From NCBI GenBank assembly GCA_004794655.1, contig SMMW01000023.1, positions 1 to 64,000 on the forward strand: a stretch of 64,000 nt of DNA, in the 5' to 3' direction. This DNA comes from Marisa cornuarietis. Its lineage: Eukaryota; Mollusca; Gastropoda; Architaenioglossa; Ampullariidae. This document shows positions 11,156 through 24,112 of the stretch, one piece after another (position 1 is the stretch's first letter; each line of letters opens with the position of its first letter). The notes below the pieces were generated by a model, which had not been told where the DNA came from, did not search any database, and saw only the letters and a list, made by a program, of their open reading frames with translations. Both the position numbers and the translations under genes were made by a program.

Positions 11156-12340
11156 CTATTCACTACACACACGAGAGACAAGCACAGGCTGAGGTCTGCT
11201 CACAGACACACGATGTACGGACTGTTGCCCATAGCAACACATAGCGAGAAGCGAGGACCTGAAGCGTGACGACCGCTTGTAGTACACCAAGGGATTAGCG
11301 GCACTGGGAACCAGAGGAAAGATGTTAGCCATACTCTGGGTGGCAATAAACAGGTAGTAGTAACGACCATGTGGTGAAAACCCCTCAACAGCTAACCGCG
11401 GGACAGTCAGCGACACGCTAGGAATCATGGTACAGATGTAGATGAAGGAGACGATGAGAATCATCTTGGTCAGCCCCGTCTGGTGACCCGCTTTCTCTCT
11501 GCACGTGGAACTCGTCTTCTCTCGCCACTTGATCGCTGCTGTCAGCTTGATGACGGTGATGACAGCTGTGACTGACACCACTAGGAACGTGGTAATTGGC
11601 AGTATCACTGTCAGGACTGACATCTCTACAGCTTGAAACAGCTCCTTGTTGTCGAGAAACAGCTGTGTCGGCGCGTACCGCCATTGTACCTTTCCTTCTA
11701 CTTCAAGACTAACCACTGATAGCTGTAGGGGGATGACAATGTATCCCAGTTGTATTAAGATAAAGCACACAGCCAGCAACACGCCCATAGTGCCAGTGCC
11801 TACGAGTGAAGCGGCTTTGAGTGGAAACACGACACACACGCACCTTTCTACCGCGATGATCATATTATAACAACCCGAGGTCGCACGCAGACCATACACC
11901 ACCCCAACACCGCCCATGACAGTCTTCACAAAGTATTCATCAGCAAAACTGCTGTGAGAGACATGAAGAAAGGCGGTGATACAGCCGACACAGACCACAC
12001 CTGTCAGGTACAGCAAGTCCACCATGGCCAGACAGAAGAGACAGAGGTTCATGCGGTCCCGCAGACCCTGGCGCCAGAACACCAAGCACGTGACCACATT
12101 GGCGGGAATACCGACTGTACAAATGAGTAATGAGAGATACCCGTTGAAAACATCTTTCAAAGTTTCACAAGTGTCTTCTGTGATTAGATCACCTGAGGTC
12201 TGCCAGGACACGGAGAGAGTAGACTCACCTTTACCTGCACTGTACGTTGTGACATTCATCGGTGTATCTGTGTTACTCGACAACCTCTGACTCATACAAC
12301 AAAATAAAAACTGTTCTCTATGACCACAACTGCAGCCCAT
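11156..12340 (-). CDS. Rhodopsin-type GPCR, probable orphan chemosensory or peptide receptor (unit A)
   Basis: A 394-residue intronless seven-helix receptor. Approximate helices: TM1 65-90 (GIPANVVTCLVF), TM2 97-117 with LAMVD, TM3 151-172 ending in ERC in place of DRY, TM4 182-207, TM5 242-265, TM6 290-313, TM7 326-354 with NPLVYY. The loop before TM6 is basic (KWREK). The start is uncertain: Met28 begins MNVTTYSAGKG, which aligns with Met1 of the unit B receptor at 30995-32044 and carries an NVT glycosylation site, so translation may begin there. A TATA-like motif lies 68 bp before the first ATG. The family resembles lineage-expanded molluscan class A receptors. The ligand is unknown. Confidence 0.9.
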   Translation of the reverse strand: MGCSCGHREQFLFCCMSQRLSSNTDTPMNVTTYSAGKGESTLSVSWQTSGDLITEDTCETLKDVFNGYLSLLICTVGIPANVVTCLVFWRQGLRDRMNLCLFCLAMVDLLYLTGVVCVGCITAFLHVSHSSFADEYFVKTVMGGVGVVYGLRATSGCYNMIIAVERCVCVVFPLKAASLVGTGTMGVLLAVCFILIQLGYIVIPLQLSVVSLEVEGKVQWRYAPTQLFLDNKELFQAVEMSVLTVILPITTFLVVSVTAVITVIKLTAAIKWREKTSSTCREKAGHQTGLTKMILIVSFIYICTMIPSVSLTVPRLAVEGFSPHGRYYYLFIATQSMANIFPLVPSAANPLVYYKRSSRFRSSLLAMCCYGQQSVHRVSVSRPQPVLVSRVCSE

Positions 12341-12407
12341 GGAATGAAATGTTTAACAAATGACAGTAGGCTGTCCACATTCTCTCGAACGATCGTGGAT
12401 GTTGGAG

Positions 12408-12415
12408 ATTATATA
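12408..12415 (-). promoter_or_regulatory. TATA-like box of the unit A receptor
   Basis: The minus strand reads GGGTATATAATCTCC, 68 bp upstream of the first ATG. The same motif is kept at 52434-52441 before the third receptor. Assignment rests on motif and position only. Confidence 0.45.
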
Positions 12416-12769
12416 CCCATCTAGGGTCGTTGTTATGTGGATTTTTTTAACAAGTATTTCATTCTCCGTGCCACACCTGGGTTGTGAAAAGGGTGGGATT
12501 TGCTCATCCAATTTGCCGATGGCGAATATTTTGTATCTTTCCATATAACTGCTCTTTTCTGCTCAACAAAATTACCTGGTGTTACTTTATTTGTTTAATT
12601 AAACAAATTTTGCCTTCTAAATAAAAAAAAATTATTAACCATAGAGAAATATAAATAAATTATTTGTGGATGATTTGAAAAATATACGAATATTGTAAAT
12701 CAAGAAACGAAAATAGCTGGGTGGGCTCTTTCTGCTGTGTAATTAAATGTATGGCTGGTGTTTTGTGTT

Positions 12770-12775
<6 letters not shown>

Positions 12776-12808
<33 letters not shown>
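12776..12808. repeat. (TG)n microsatellite
   Basis: A TG run upstream of the receptor. The unit B counterpart at 52806-52855 is longer. Confidence 0.9.
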
Positions 12809-12811
<3 letters not shown>

Positions 12812-13233
12812 GTGTATGTATTCGGTGTCTGTGTGACGTGTATGTTTTTGCGTGTGGGGATGGGTACAGTTCAATTATTAAAGAATAGTTTCTATGCCTG
12901 TAAATATTATCAAGGCGTGTGTGGGTTTCTCTTAAGTTACATTAACTCTACAATTAAGTGCAAAAAACTTTTGCAGAAAAAAAATCAATGTGAGTAGACT
13001 GCACAATATTTTTGTACAGACATCCACCTCACTCGTCTGCCAGTTGGAGCAGGGAAAGAACTTTGTGCGTGCGTGTGTTGAGCGGTAGGCATAGACTTTT
13101 GTTCCTGATGCTTGTGCAATACAATAAAATACAACTTTATTACTCCACAAGGGCAAATCCAGATTGCGGTTGTAATGGCAATCGATAGAGATAATACATT
13201 CATATACATGTTGAAATAATTTCTCTCTCTTTC

Positions 13234-13308
13234 ACACACACACACGCACACACACACGCACACACACACGCACACACACGCACACACACACGCACACACA
13301 CACACACA
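13234..13308. repeat. (AC)n microsatellite interrupted by ACGC
   Basis: AC repeats with regularly placed g interruptions (acacacgc). It is absent from unit B because the flanking block is missing there. Confidence 0.9.
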
Positions 13309-13614
13309 GTCAACTGTATGAAAATCATTTGCTGCATCGCAGTGTTCCTTGCATTGGGCTGCTGACTAATGCTTCAGGTACCAGTTGCACAACATGTTTC
13401 TAAATCTTAAAACTCTTGTAAAGAAGCAACATTTCTTCTCTGCCAGTTAGATGCACTGCACAAGAACATACAAAAACTTGTACTGACAGGACGGAAAGTG
13501 AGTCATGAACAACTTTATCTTACTTAAAGCAGTTTTAGTTATACAAATTCTAAAATTGTAGTGTGCACTTTAAACTGATTATCTAAACTACTTTAAGGCC
13601 AAAGGTGTTTAGAA

Positions 13615-13815
13615 TTAGAAATATGTTGTGCAACTGGTCCCAGGCGCCAGAATGTGAAGCAGTGTCATGCTCTGTACCCACCTGCTTTTAGTCTCTAGGC
13701 CACTTGCTGCTTGGTAGATGTGACAAGTTTGCTTAAAGCGATTCCAGTTACCTGCTACGTCACCTTGTAGCTGCAGTGGTTCTGGTGGTTGAGTCCATCC
13801 ATATTTCTGACACCA
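13615..13815 (-). pseudogene. Retrotransposon gag fragment
   Basis: The minus-strand frame contains PEPLQLQGDVAGNWNRFKQ, then TCHIYQAASGLETKS and VQSMTLLHILAPGT. This is the characteristic start of Gag in many invertebrate Ty3/gypsy elements, recognised from family knowledge. It stops after about 60 residues and no LTRs are visible nearby, so it is an isolated fragment in unit-A-only sequence. Confidence 0.65.
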
Positions 13816-13886
13816 GGTAATAGTAAGCGTCTTTATTCTGTTTTGGCTTCCATCCTCAGTCGTTTCTCCCATTCAACCGTCCCCTG

Positions 13887-13999
13887 CTACGTCATACATT
13901 CTACGTCATTCTTACTGCGTCATACATTCTACGTCATTCTTACTGCGTCATACATTCTACGTCATTCTTACTACATCATACATCCTACGTCATACATCC
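13887..13999. repeat. 28-bp tandem repeat rich in TACGTCA
   Basis: About three and a half copies of attctacgtcattcttact plus gcgtcatac (28 bp) lie just before the 45-bp satellite. Each copy holds TACGTCA, a CRE-like heptamer. Any regulatory role is conjecture. Confidence 0.8.
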
Positions 14000-14084
14000 G
14001 TGATGTCAATCTCCTTGCGCTCAGCTTAACTCTACCTTTGACCTGCTACTGCTACACGTGTACTGTACTTGCTGCACTTATGTG

Positions 14085-17000
14085 TACTTACTGTCTGTAA
14101 TTATGTATACTTTACTGACCTATTATGTGTACTTACTGTCTGTAATTATGTATACTTTACTGACCTATTATGTGTACTTACTGTCTGTAATTGTGTATAC
14201 TTTACTGACCTATTATGTGTACTTACTGTCTGTAATTGTGTATACTTTACTGACCTATTATGTGTACTTACTGTCTGTAATTGTGTATACTTTACTGACC
14301 TATTATGTGTACTTACTGTCTGTAATTATGTATACTTTACTGACCTATTATGTGTACTTACTGTCTGTAATTATGTATACTTTACTGACCTATTATGTGT
14401 ACTTACTGTCTGTAATTGTGTATACTTTACTGACCTATTATGTGTACTTACTGTCTGTAATTGTGTATACTTTACTGACCTATTATGTGTACTTACTGTC
14501 TGTAATTGTGTATACTTTACTGACCTATTATGTGTACTTACTGTCTGTAATTATGTATACTTTACTGACCTATTATGTGTACTTACTGTCTGTAATTATG
14601 TATACTTTACTGACCTATTATGTGTACTTACTGTCTGTAATTGTGTATACTTTACTGACCTATTATGTGTACTTACTGTCTGTAATTGTGTATACTTTAC
14701 TGAATTATGTATACTTTACTGACCTATTATGTGTACTTACTGTCTGTAATTGTGTATACTTTACTGACCTATTATGTGTACTTACTGTCTGTAATTGTGT
14801 ATACTTTACTGACCTATTATGTGTACTTACTGTCTGTAATTGTGTATACTTTACTGACCTATTATGTGTACTTACTGTCTGTAATTATGTATACTTTACT
14901 GACCTATTATGTGTACTTACTGTCTGTAATTATGTATACTTTACTGACCTATTATGTGTACTTACTGTCTGTAATTATGTGTATACTTTACTGACCTATT
15001 ATGTGTACTTACTGTCTGTAATTATGTATACTTTACTGACCTATTATGTGTACTTACTGTCTGTAATTATGTATACTTTACTGACCTATTATGTGTACTT
15101 ACTGTCTGTAATTATGTATACTTTACTGACCTATTATGTGTACTTACTGTCTGTAATTATGTATACTTTACTGACCTATTATGTGTACTTACTGTCTGTA
15201 ATTATGTATACTTTACTGACCTATTATGTGTACTTACTGTCTGTAATTATGTATACTTTACTGACCTATTATGTGTACTTACTGTCTGTAATTATGTATA
15301 CTTTACTGACCTATTATGTGTACTTACTGTCTGTAATTGTGTATACTTTACTGACCTATTATGTGTACTTACTGTCTGTAATTGTGTATACTTTACTGAC
15401 CTATTATGTGTACTTACTGTCTGTAATTATGTATACTTTACTGACCTATTATGTGTACTTACTGTCTGTAATTATGTATACTTTACTGACCTATTATGTG
15501 TACTTACTGTCTGTAATTGTGTATACTTTACTGACCTATTATGTGTACTTACTGTCTGTAATTATGTATACTTTACTGACCTATTATGCGCACTGTACTG
15601 TAAGTAATTATGTATACTTTACTGACCTATTATGTGTACTTACTGTCTGTAATTATGTATACTTTACTGACCTATTATGTGTACTTACTGTCTGTAATTA
15701 TGTATACTTTACTGACCTATTATGTGTACTTACTGTCTGTAATTATGTATACTTTACTGACCTATTATGTGTACTTTCTGTCTGTAATTATGTATACTTT
15801 ACTGACCTATTATGTGTACTTACTGTCTGTAATTATGTATACTTTACTGACCTATTATGTGTACTTACTGTCTGTAATTATGTATACTTTACTGACCTAT
15901 TATGTGTACTTACTGTCTGTAATTATGTATACTTTACTGACCTATTATGCGCACTGTACTGTCTGTAATTATGTATACTTTACTGACCTATTATGTGTAC
16001 TTACTGTCTGTAATTATGTATACTTTACTGACCTATTATGCGAAGTGTACTGTCTGTAATTATGTATACTTTACTGACCTATTATGTGTACTTACTGTCT
16101 GTAATTATGTATACTTTACTGACCTATTATGTGTACTTACTGTCTGTAATTGTGTATACTTTACTGACCTATTATGCGCACTGTACTGTCTGTAATTATG
16201 TATACTTTACTGACCTATTATGTGTACTTACTGTCTGTAATTATGTATACTTTACTGACCTATTATGTGTACTTACTGTCTGTAATTATGTATACTTTAC
16301 TGACCTATTATGTACTTACTGTCTGTAATTATGTATACTTTACTGACCTATTATGTGTACTTACTGTCTGTAATTATGTATACTTTACTGACCTATTATG
16401 TGTACTTACTGTCTGTAATTATGTATACTTTACTGACCTATTATGTGTACTTACTGTCTGTAATTATGTATACTTTACTGACCTATTATGTGTACTTACT
16501 GTCTGTAATTATGTATACTTTACTGACCTATTATGTGTACTTACTGTCTGTAATTGTGTATACTTTACTGACCTATTATGTGTACTTACTGTCTGTAATT
16601 GTGTATACTTTACTGACCTATTATGTGTACTTACTGTCTGTAATTATGTATACTTTACTGACCTATTATGTGTACTTACTGTCTGTAATTGTGTATACTT
16701 TACTGACCTATTATGTGTACTTACTGTCTGTAATTATGTATACTTTACTGACCTATTATGTGTACTTACTGTCTGTAATTATGTATACTTTACTGACCTA
16801 TTATGTGTACTTACTGTCTGTAATTGTATACTTTACTGACCTATTATGTGTACTTACTGTCTGTAATTATGTATACTTTACTGACCTATTATGTGTACTT
16901 ACTGTCTGTAATTATGTATACTTTACTGACCTATTATGTGTACTTACTGTCTGTAATTGTGTATACTTTACTGACCTATTATGTGTACTTACTGTCTGTA

Positions 17001-20000
17001 ATTATGTATACTTTACTGACCTATTATGTGTACTTACTGTCTGTAATTATGTATACTTTACTGACCTATTATGTGTACTTACTGTCTGTAATTATGTATA
17101 CTTTACTGACCTATTATGTGTACTTACTGTCTGTAATTATGTATACTTTACTGACCTATTATGTGTACTTACTGTCTGTAATTGTGTATACTTTACTGAC
17201 CTATTATGCGTACTGTACTGTCTGTAATTGTGTATACTTTACTGACCTATTATGTGTACTTACTGTCTGTAATTATGTATACTTTACTGACCTATTATGT
17301 GTACTTACTGTCTGTAATTATGTATACTTTACTGACCTATTATGTGTACTTACTGTCTGTAATTGTGTATACTTTACTGACCTATTATGTGTACTTACTG
17401 TCTGTAATTATGTATACTTTACTGACCTATTATGTGTACTTACTGTCTGTAATTATGTATACTTTACTGACCTATTATGTGTACTTACTGTCTGTAATTA
17501 TGTATACTTTACTGACCTATTATGTGTACTTACTGTCTGTAATTGTGTATACTTTACTGACCTATTATGTGTACTTACTGTCTGTAATTATGTATACTTT
17601 ACTGACCTATTATGTGTACTTACTGTCTGTAATTATGTATACTTTACTGACCTATTATGTGTACCTACTGTCTGTAATTGTGTATACTTTACTGACCTAT
17701 TATGTGTACTTACTGTCTGTAATTGTGTATACTTTACTGACCTATTATGTGTACTTACTGTCTGTAATTGTGTATACTTTACTGACCTATTATGTGTACT
17801 TACTGTCTGTAATTATGTATACTTTACTGACCTATTATGTGTACTTACTGTCTGTAATTATGTATACTTTACTGACCTATTATGTGTACTTACTGTCTGT
17901 AATTGTGTATACTTTACTGACCTATTATGTGTACTTACTGTCTGTAATTAGTTATACTTTACTGACCTATTATGTGTACTTACTGTCTGTAATTGTGTAT
18001 ACTTTACTGACCTATTATGTGTACTTACTGTCTGTAATTGTGTATACTTTACTGACCTATTATGTGTACTTACTGTCTGTAATTATGTATACTTTACTGA
18101 CCTATTATGTGTACTTACTGTCTGTAATTATGTATACTTTACTGACCTATTATGTGTACTTACTGTCTGTAATTGTGTATACTTTACTGACCTATTATGT
18201 GTACTTACTGTCTGTAAATTATGTATACTTTACTGACCTATTATGTGTACTTACTGTCTGTAATTATGTATACTTTACTGACCTATTATGTGTACTTACT
18301 GTCTGTAATTATGTATACTTTACTGACCTATTATGTGTACTTACTGTCTGTAATTGTGTATACTTTACTGACCTATTATGTGTACTTACTGTCTGTAATT
18401 GTGTATACTTTACTGACCTATTATGTGTACTTACTGTCTGTAATTATGTATACTTTACTGACCTATTATGTGTACTTACTGTCTGTAATTATGTATACTT
18501 TACTGACCTATTATGTGTACTTACTGTCTGTAATTGTATGTTTACTGACCTATTACTTACTGATACTTTACTGACCTATTATGTGTACTTACTGTCTGTA
18601 ATTATGTATACTTTACTGACCTATTATGTGTTACTGTCTGTAATTATGTATACTTTACTGACCTATTATGTCTTACTGTCTGTAATTATGTATACTTTAC
18701 TGACCTATTATGTGTACTTACTGTCTGTAATTGTGTATACTTTACTGACCTATTACTGTCTGTACTTTACTGACCTATTATGTGTACCTACTGTCTGTAA
18801 TTGTGTATACTTTACTGACCTATTATGTGTACTTACTGTCTGTAATTATGTATACTTTACTGACCTATTATGTGTACTTACTGTCTGTAATTATGTATAC
18901 TTTACTGACCTATTATGTGTACTTACTGTCTGTAATTATGTATACTTTACTGACCTATTATGTGTACTTACTGTCTGTAATTATGTATACTTTACTGACC
19001 TATTATGTGTACTTACTGTCTGTAATTGTGTATACTTTACTGACCTATTATGTGTACTTACTGTCTGTAATTGTGTATACTTTACTGACCTATTATGTGT
19101 ACTTACTGTCTGTAATTATGTATACTTTACTGACCTATTATGCGCACTGTACTGTCTGTAATTATGTATACTTTACTGACCTATTATGTGTACTTACTGT
19201 CTGTAATTATGTATACTTTACTGACCTATTATGTGTACTTACTGTCTGTAATTATGTATACTTTACTGACCTATTATGTGTACTTACTGTCTGTAATTAT
19301 GTATACTTTACTGACCTATTATGCGCACTGTACTGTCTGTAATTGTGTATACTTTACTGACCTATTATGTGTACCTACTGTCTGTAATTGTGTATACTTT
19401 ACTGACCTATTATGTGTACTTACTGTCTGTAATTATGTATACTTTACTGACCAATTATGTGTACCTACTGTCTGTAATTGTGTATACTTTACTGACCTAT
19501 TATGTGTACTTACTGTCTGTAATTATGTATACTTTACTGACCTATTATGCGCACTGTACTGTCTGTAATTATGTATACTTTACTGACCTATTATGTGTAC
19601 TTACTGTCTGTAATTGTGTATACTTTACTGACCTATTATGTGTACTTACTGTCTGTAATTATGTATACTTTACTGACCTATTATGCGCACTGTACTGTCT
19701 GTAATTATGTATACTTTACTGACCTATTATGTGTACTTACTGTCTGTAATTGTGTATACTTTACTGACCTATTATGTGTACTTACTGTCTGTAATTATGT
19801 ATACTTTACTGACCTATTATGTGTACTTACTGTCTGTAATTATGTATACTTTACTGACCTATTATGTGTACTTACTGTCTGTAATTATGTATACTTTACT
19901 GACCTATTATGTGTACTTACTGTCTGTAATTATGTATACTTTACTGACCTATTATGTGTACTTACTGTCTGTAATTGTGTATACTTTACTGACCTATTAT

Positions 20001-20960
20001 GTGTACTTACTGTCTGTAATTATGTATACTTTACTGACCTATTATGCGCACTGTACTGTCTGTAATTATGTATACTTTACTGACCTATTATGTGTACTTA
20101 CTGTCTGTAATTATGTATACTTTACTGACCTATTATGTGTACTTACTGTCTGTAATTGTGTATACTTTACTGACCTATTATGTGTACTTACTGTCTGTAA
20201 TTGTGTATACTTTACTGACCTATTATGTGTACTTACTGTCTGTAATTGTGTATACTTTACTGACCTATTATGTGTACCTACTGTCTGTAATTATGTATAC
20301 TTTACTGACCTATTATGTGTACTTACTGTCTGTAATTGTGTATACTTTACTGACCTATTATGTGTACTTACTGTCTGTAATTATGTATACTTTACTGACC
20401 TATTATGTGTACTTACTGTCTGTAGTTGTGTATACTTTACTGACCTATTATGTGTACCTACTGTCTGTAATTATGTATACTTTACTGACCTATTATGTGT
20501 ACTTACTGTCTGTAATTATGTATACTTTACTGACCTATTATGTGTAGCTACTGTCTGTAATTATGTATACTTTACTGACCTATTATGTGTACTTACTGTC
20601 TGTAATTGTGTATACTTTACTGACCTATTATGTGTACTTTCTGTCTGTAATTATGTATACTTTACTGACCTATTATGTGTACTTACTGTCTGTAATTATG
20701 TATACTTTACTGACCTATTATGTGTACTTACTGTCTGTAATTATGTATACTTTACTGACCTATTATGTGTACTTACTGTCTGTAATTGTGTATACTTTAC
20801 TGACCTATTATGCGCACTGTACTGTCTGTAATTGTGTATACTTTACTGACCTATTATGCGCACTGTACTGTCTGTAATTATGTATACTTTACTGACCTAT
20901 TATGCGCACTGTACTGTCTGTAATTGTGTATACTTTACTGACCTATTATGCGCACTGTAC
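14085..20960. repeat. 45-bp satellite array, about 150 copies
   Basis: The unit, in two parts, is ttatgtgtacttactgtctg and taattatgtatactttactgaccta. Copies are nearly identical. The main variable site is aattatg or aattgtg. Minor variants read ttatgcgcactgtact (from about 15590 onward), and a few copies are shortened (near 14700, 16310, 16820 and 18530-18780). In the first 600 bp the variable site follows A-A-G-G-G repeatedly, a 225-bp higher-order unit. Being 15 codons long and free of stops, the unit yields plus-strand open frames up to 651 codons (YVYLLSVIMYTLLTY per unit). I regard these as artefacts. The array is absent from unit B. Confidence 0.97.
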
Positions 20961-21320
20961 TGTTTGTAAATATGTAAACAGTACTGCCTGTAATTATCCG
21001 TGCTGTAACCTCTGTAACTATGTTTCATGTACTGGCTGTAAATATGTGTACTGTACTTGTTGTAATTATGTGTACTGTACAGATTGTAATCATGTGTGTT
21101 GCACTTGCTGTAATTATGTGTACTGTACAGATTGTAATCATGTGTATTGCACTTGCTGTAATTATGTGTACTGTACTGATTGTAATCATGTGTATTGCAC
21201 TTGCTGTAATTATGTGTACTGTACTGATTGTAATCATGTGTATTGCACTTGCTGTAATTATGTGTACTGTACTGATTGTAATTATGTGTATTGCACTTGC
21301 TGTAATTATGTGTACTTTAT
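20961..21320. repeat. 48-bp tandem repeat derived from the satellite edge
   Basis: After a degenerate transition, a 48-bp unit combining tgtgtattgcacttgctg and taattatgtgtactgtact recurs about five times. Its words overlap with the ttatgcgcactgtactgtct variant of the 45-bp unit, so it is probably an older relative of it. 20960-21015 matches 53226-53266 in unit B. Confidence 0.8.
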
Positions 21321-21483
21321 TGCTAAAAACATGTGTACTGCACTGTCTGTAGTCACAAATACTGTACTGGCGACAGCTGTACAGACTGCAATAAGTTTCA
21401 TACACTGTACTGTCTGTAACAATAAGTACTGTACTATCTGTAATCATGTATATGTACTGTCTAAAATTATAAGTACAAGTTAC

Positions 21484-21752
21484 AGACCTGTAACACAATG
21501 GCAGTGACACATAACAAACCTGTAACACAATGGCAGTGACGCAGTACAGACATATTACACAATGGCAGTGACACGTTACAGACCTTTAACACACTGGCAG
21601 TGACACAGTACAGACCTGTAACACAATGGCAGTGGCACATAACAAATCTGTAACACAATGGCAGTGACACATAACAAACCTGTAACACAATGGCAGTGAC
21701 ACAGTACAGACCTGTAACAAAATGGCAGTGACACAGTACAGACCTGTAACAC
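21484..21752. repeat. 32-bp minisatellite, about 8 copies (unit A)
   Basis: The unit is acctgtaacacaatggcagt followed by gacacataacaa or gacacagtacag. Unit B has a shorter array at 55176-55300. Confidence 0.9.
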
Positions 21753-22620
21753 TCAAACCTTCAATGTTTCACCTCATTTATCGCACAGACCCCACAAAAC
21801 TTTTTTCCCAAAAAACAAAGACTCTTGTGTACAGTAGTTACCAAAAATCGTTGTCAGCCCACCAAGTATGTGCAGTGTAAATAGTCGAGACCGGCTGTTA
21901 GAGTTTTACGAGTGGCAGAATAATTTCCTAGGGCGGTATTCACGAGCAGCACATTGATCAGTCGAAGTGTTTGGCGGTACTTTGTATCTTTCTTTGAAAT
22001 GATTGAGTGCAATTGACGAGCCTCTGTGTAATTAACTCAACGGTCGTTAACAAATTAATGTCTTTATCAACGTGCCGGTGAATGTCTCCCACATTTCACT
22101 AGACCCTCCTTCTGCCCCTCTCTCTCTCTCTTTAGCTTCTCCCTCTCGCTCACTAACACCCTGAAGTCTTTTTTTCTCATAACTTTATGTTCTTTTTTAT
22201 TTTATTTTTCCCTCTTAATCTCTCTTAACTTTTCAACATTATTGTTTTTTCTTTTTCTGTGCAAGTGACTGCGTGTACGAGCATGTGTGCTAGCGCGTGT
22301 GCGAGTGCGTGTGTGAGTGCGTTTATATAACTGTCTCATGTCTCATACTTGCCATTTTGTTGTCTCCCTTGTTTGTCATAATGATATATGTCTCAACTGC
22401 TTGTGATAAATGTCTAATTTGTATACGTCTCACTATATCTTACGTCTGTCGATAACAGTCTGTCAAACTGTCACAACTGTATGCCATACGTTTCTGCATA
22501 ACAGTAATGTAGTCATACCTGTAGGTCATGACTGTCTACATAACAATCCTCGTGTTATACCTGTATGTCAAAACTGTTTATCTTTCTGACAGACTGACGT
22601 GGTCTGACTAGTAGTCGAGC
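21753..22620. other. Non-coding backbone shared with unit B
   Basis: It matches 55301-56497 apart from the unit B SINE insertion. It contains pyrimidine-rich runs and a GTGTGCGAGTGCG repeat at 22280-22320. No gene seen. Confidence 0.65.
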
Positions 22621-22745
22621 CGTCATTTTTTCTGCCTAGATGTCTACCTGTCTCTCATAGATGTTTCAGTGTCAGCTGTATATTTCTATCATAACCGTGT
22701 CTGAAGGCTCAGTCAGTCATGTCCCGGCACTGGCTCTCGATCCAC

Positions 22746-22940
22746 GGGGGAAGCGGATTGCCGAGTGGTTAGAACGCTGGCGTCCGAACCGAGAGTGCGC
22801 AGGTTCAATTTCCGATAAGCGACTTCCCTCCCCCCCCCCCAGTCGACCACCCTCATGTAAAAGCGGGCCCCGAGAAAAGTGGGGTCTCTAACACCTCCTT
22901 CCCCAACGACCTGAAAAGGTTATGGGACCCCCTTCCCTCT
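22746..22940 (+). mobile_element. tRNA-derived SINE
   Basis: A tRNA-like head has an A-box-like gccgagtggttagaacgctgg and a B-box ggttcaatttc about 40 bp later, the type seen in SINEs built on Leu/Ser tRNAs. The body has ccccgagaaaagtggggtct and aggttatggga, identical in layout to the copy at 56124-56429. It is not a functional tRNA gene, since the acceptor stem does not pair. Confidence 0.8.
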
Positions 22941-24112
22941 ACCCACCCTGAGTACGAGAGGTACCTGTTTGCCGAAAGGCGACAGGGCAGGCTAAAAAGC
23001 ACTCTCATCACTCAACCCCCTCTTTCCCCTCCCCCACCCCAAGAGAGTTAGGTGTTAGAATTTAGCTAGGGAGGTTGGTTAGAATAGGAATGATAGCAGC
23101 TGCAGTTGTAAATGATGTAAATAAATCCATGTCTCTGAACTTACTTATCGGTGTCAGTGTCTTAGTCCGTATGCTAGTGTGAGGTATGTGTCCTCGTCGT
23201 GTGAACGAGATGAATGAGAATCGGTAGAGAGAAAGGAACTGTGTCGTCCATGGTAATCGTGTCGAGCAGCAGAACACACACGGAGATCAAGGAGCTGAGA
23301 GACACACCGCAGAGAACACACTTTTGGTTTAGAGACAAGCAGGTCTTTTGTGGACTCCAAGGTCGGCTGAGTGCGGGTGCCGTAGATGGAAAAAAGAAGA
23401 TAACGCGAGGCAGTATATGAGACAAGGCACCCGACTAACGAGAGCCAGAACTTTAGAAAGAAAGTTCTCCTTGGGACAATCCGTCCTCTCCCCTGGAACT
23501 AAAAAGAGGAAGGGACTGATTTATGGCGCTAGGGCCGTGTAGTGTGAGTGTAGCGACCCGTCAGTCCGGTTACAGTAAATTTAATTGGTGGAGTTTGCTT
23601 GAGAGATTTCTTTTTTTGCATGAGATAAATACCTGAACGCATGTTATTGTTTTGGGGGGAATGTTTTAGAAATTGCTATACCGCTTTTTAAAGATGGTTA
23701 TTTTCTGTCTAGGTTTTGGGGGTTTGTTTTATTCGTTCTTCTGGCTATCTACTGCGTGTCCGTCGGCTGTCGGGGTTGGAACGTACCTAGATTCTGAAAG
23801 GATAGCAACAGGACCAGAGACTGTTGTGTGGGGTTTGTGTTTAGGTTTCTTCAGGACAGACTGGTTTTGCGGAGGACTTCGCCTTCAGGAGTGAAGGAAC
23901 ATTGGGCTCTTGACTGGAGATGGAACTGTGAATGAACTTATGAGATTCCTGACTGGAAAGGTAACTGGGTTTGGGTGTTTGCCTTGAATTAAGATTTTTA
24001 GTTTTTTGTTAATTATTATTTCTTTTTTCAATACATTTATCTTTAAATTTAATGTTGTTATGCTATGATCTCGTCTGAAAGTCACTGTAGAGTGCACGTG
24101 ACACTGCACAAT
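22941..24112. other. Unit junction region, no recognised gene
   Basis: Lies between the two duplication units. It has C-rich and T-rich stretches and only short open frames without recognisable domains. Confidence 0.5.

Larger units (their letters stand above)
1..22620. repeat. Segmental duplication, unit A (left copy)
   Basis: This is the left copy of a large direct duplication; its partner starts at 25876. Shared landmarks occur in the same order and orientation: the microsatellite at 108-205 and 25983-26080, the 33-bp minisatellite, a receptor locus (5310 and 30995), its upstream flank (5433 and 32045), a second receptor (11156 and 51174), a 32-bp tract (21484 and 55176) and the flank running to about 22620 and 56497. 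The left edge is cut by the window start. Unit A alone has 6460-7735, 7961-9010 and the 45-bp satellite. The alignment was done by eye, so the edges are approximate. Confidence 0.9.

Noticed and set aside
14058..19161. Open frames of up to 651 codons in the 45-bp satellite
   Set aside because: The period is a multiple of three and the unit lacks stops on the plus strand, so all frames stay open. Variation is not codon-biased and there is no start context or flanking exon.
22746..22820. tRNA gene
   Set aside because: The A and B boxes are present but the cloverleaf does not close, and the same sequence occurs at 56124-56429 with a SINE body and target duplication.
23154..23425. Overlapping short frames on both strands
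   Set aside because: Several frames of similar length overlap, none with a recognisable domain or codon bias.
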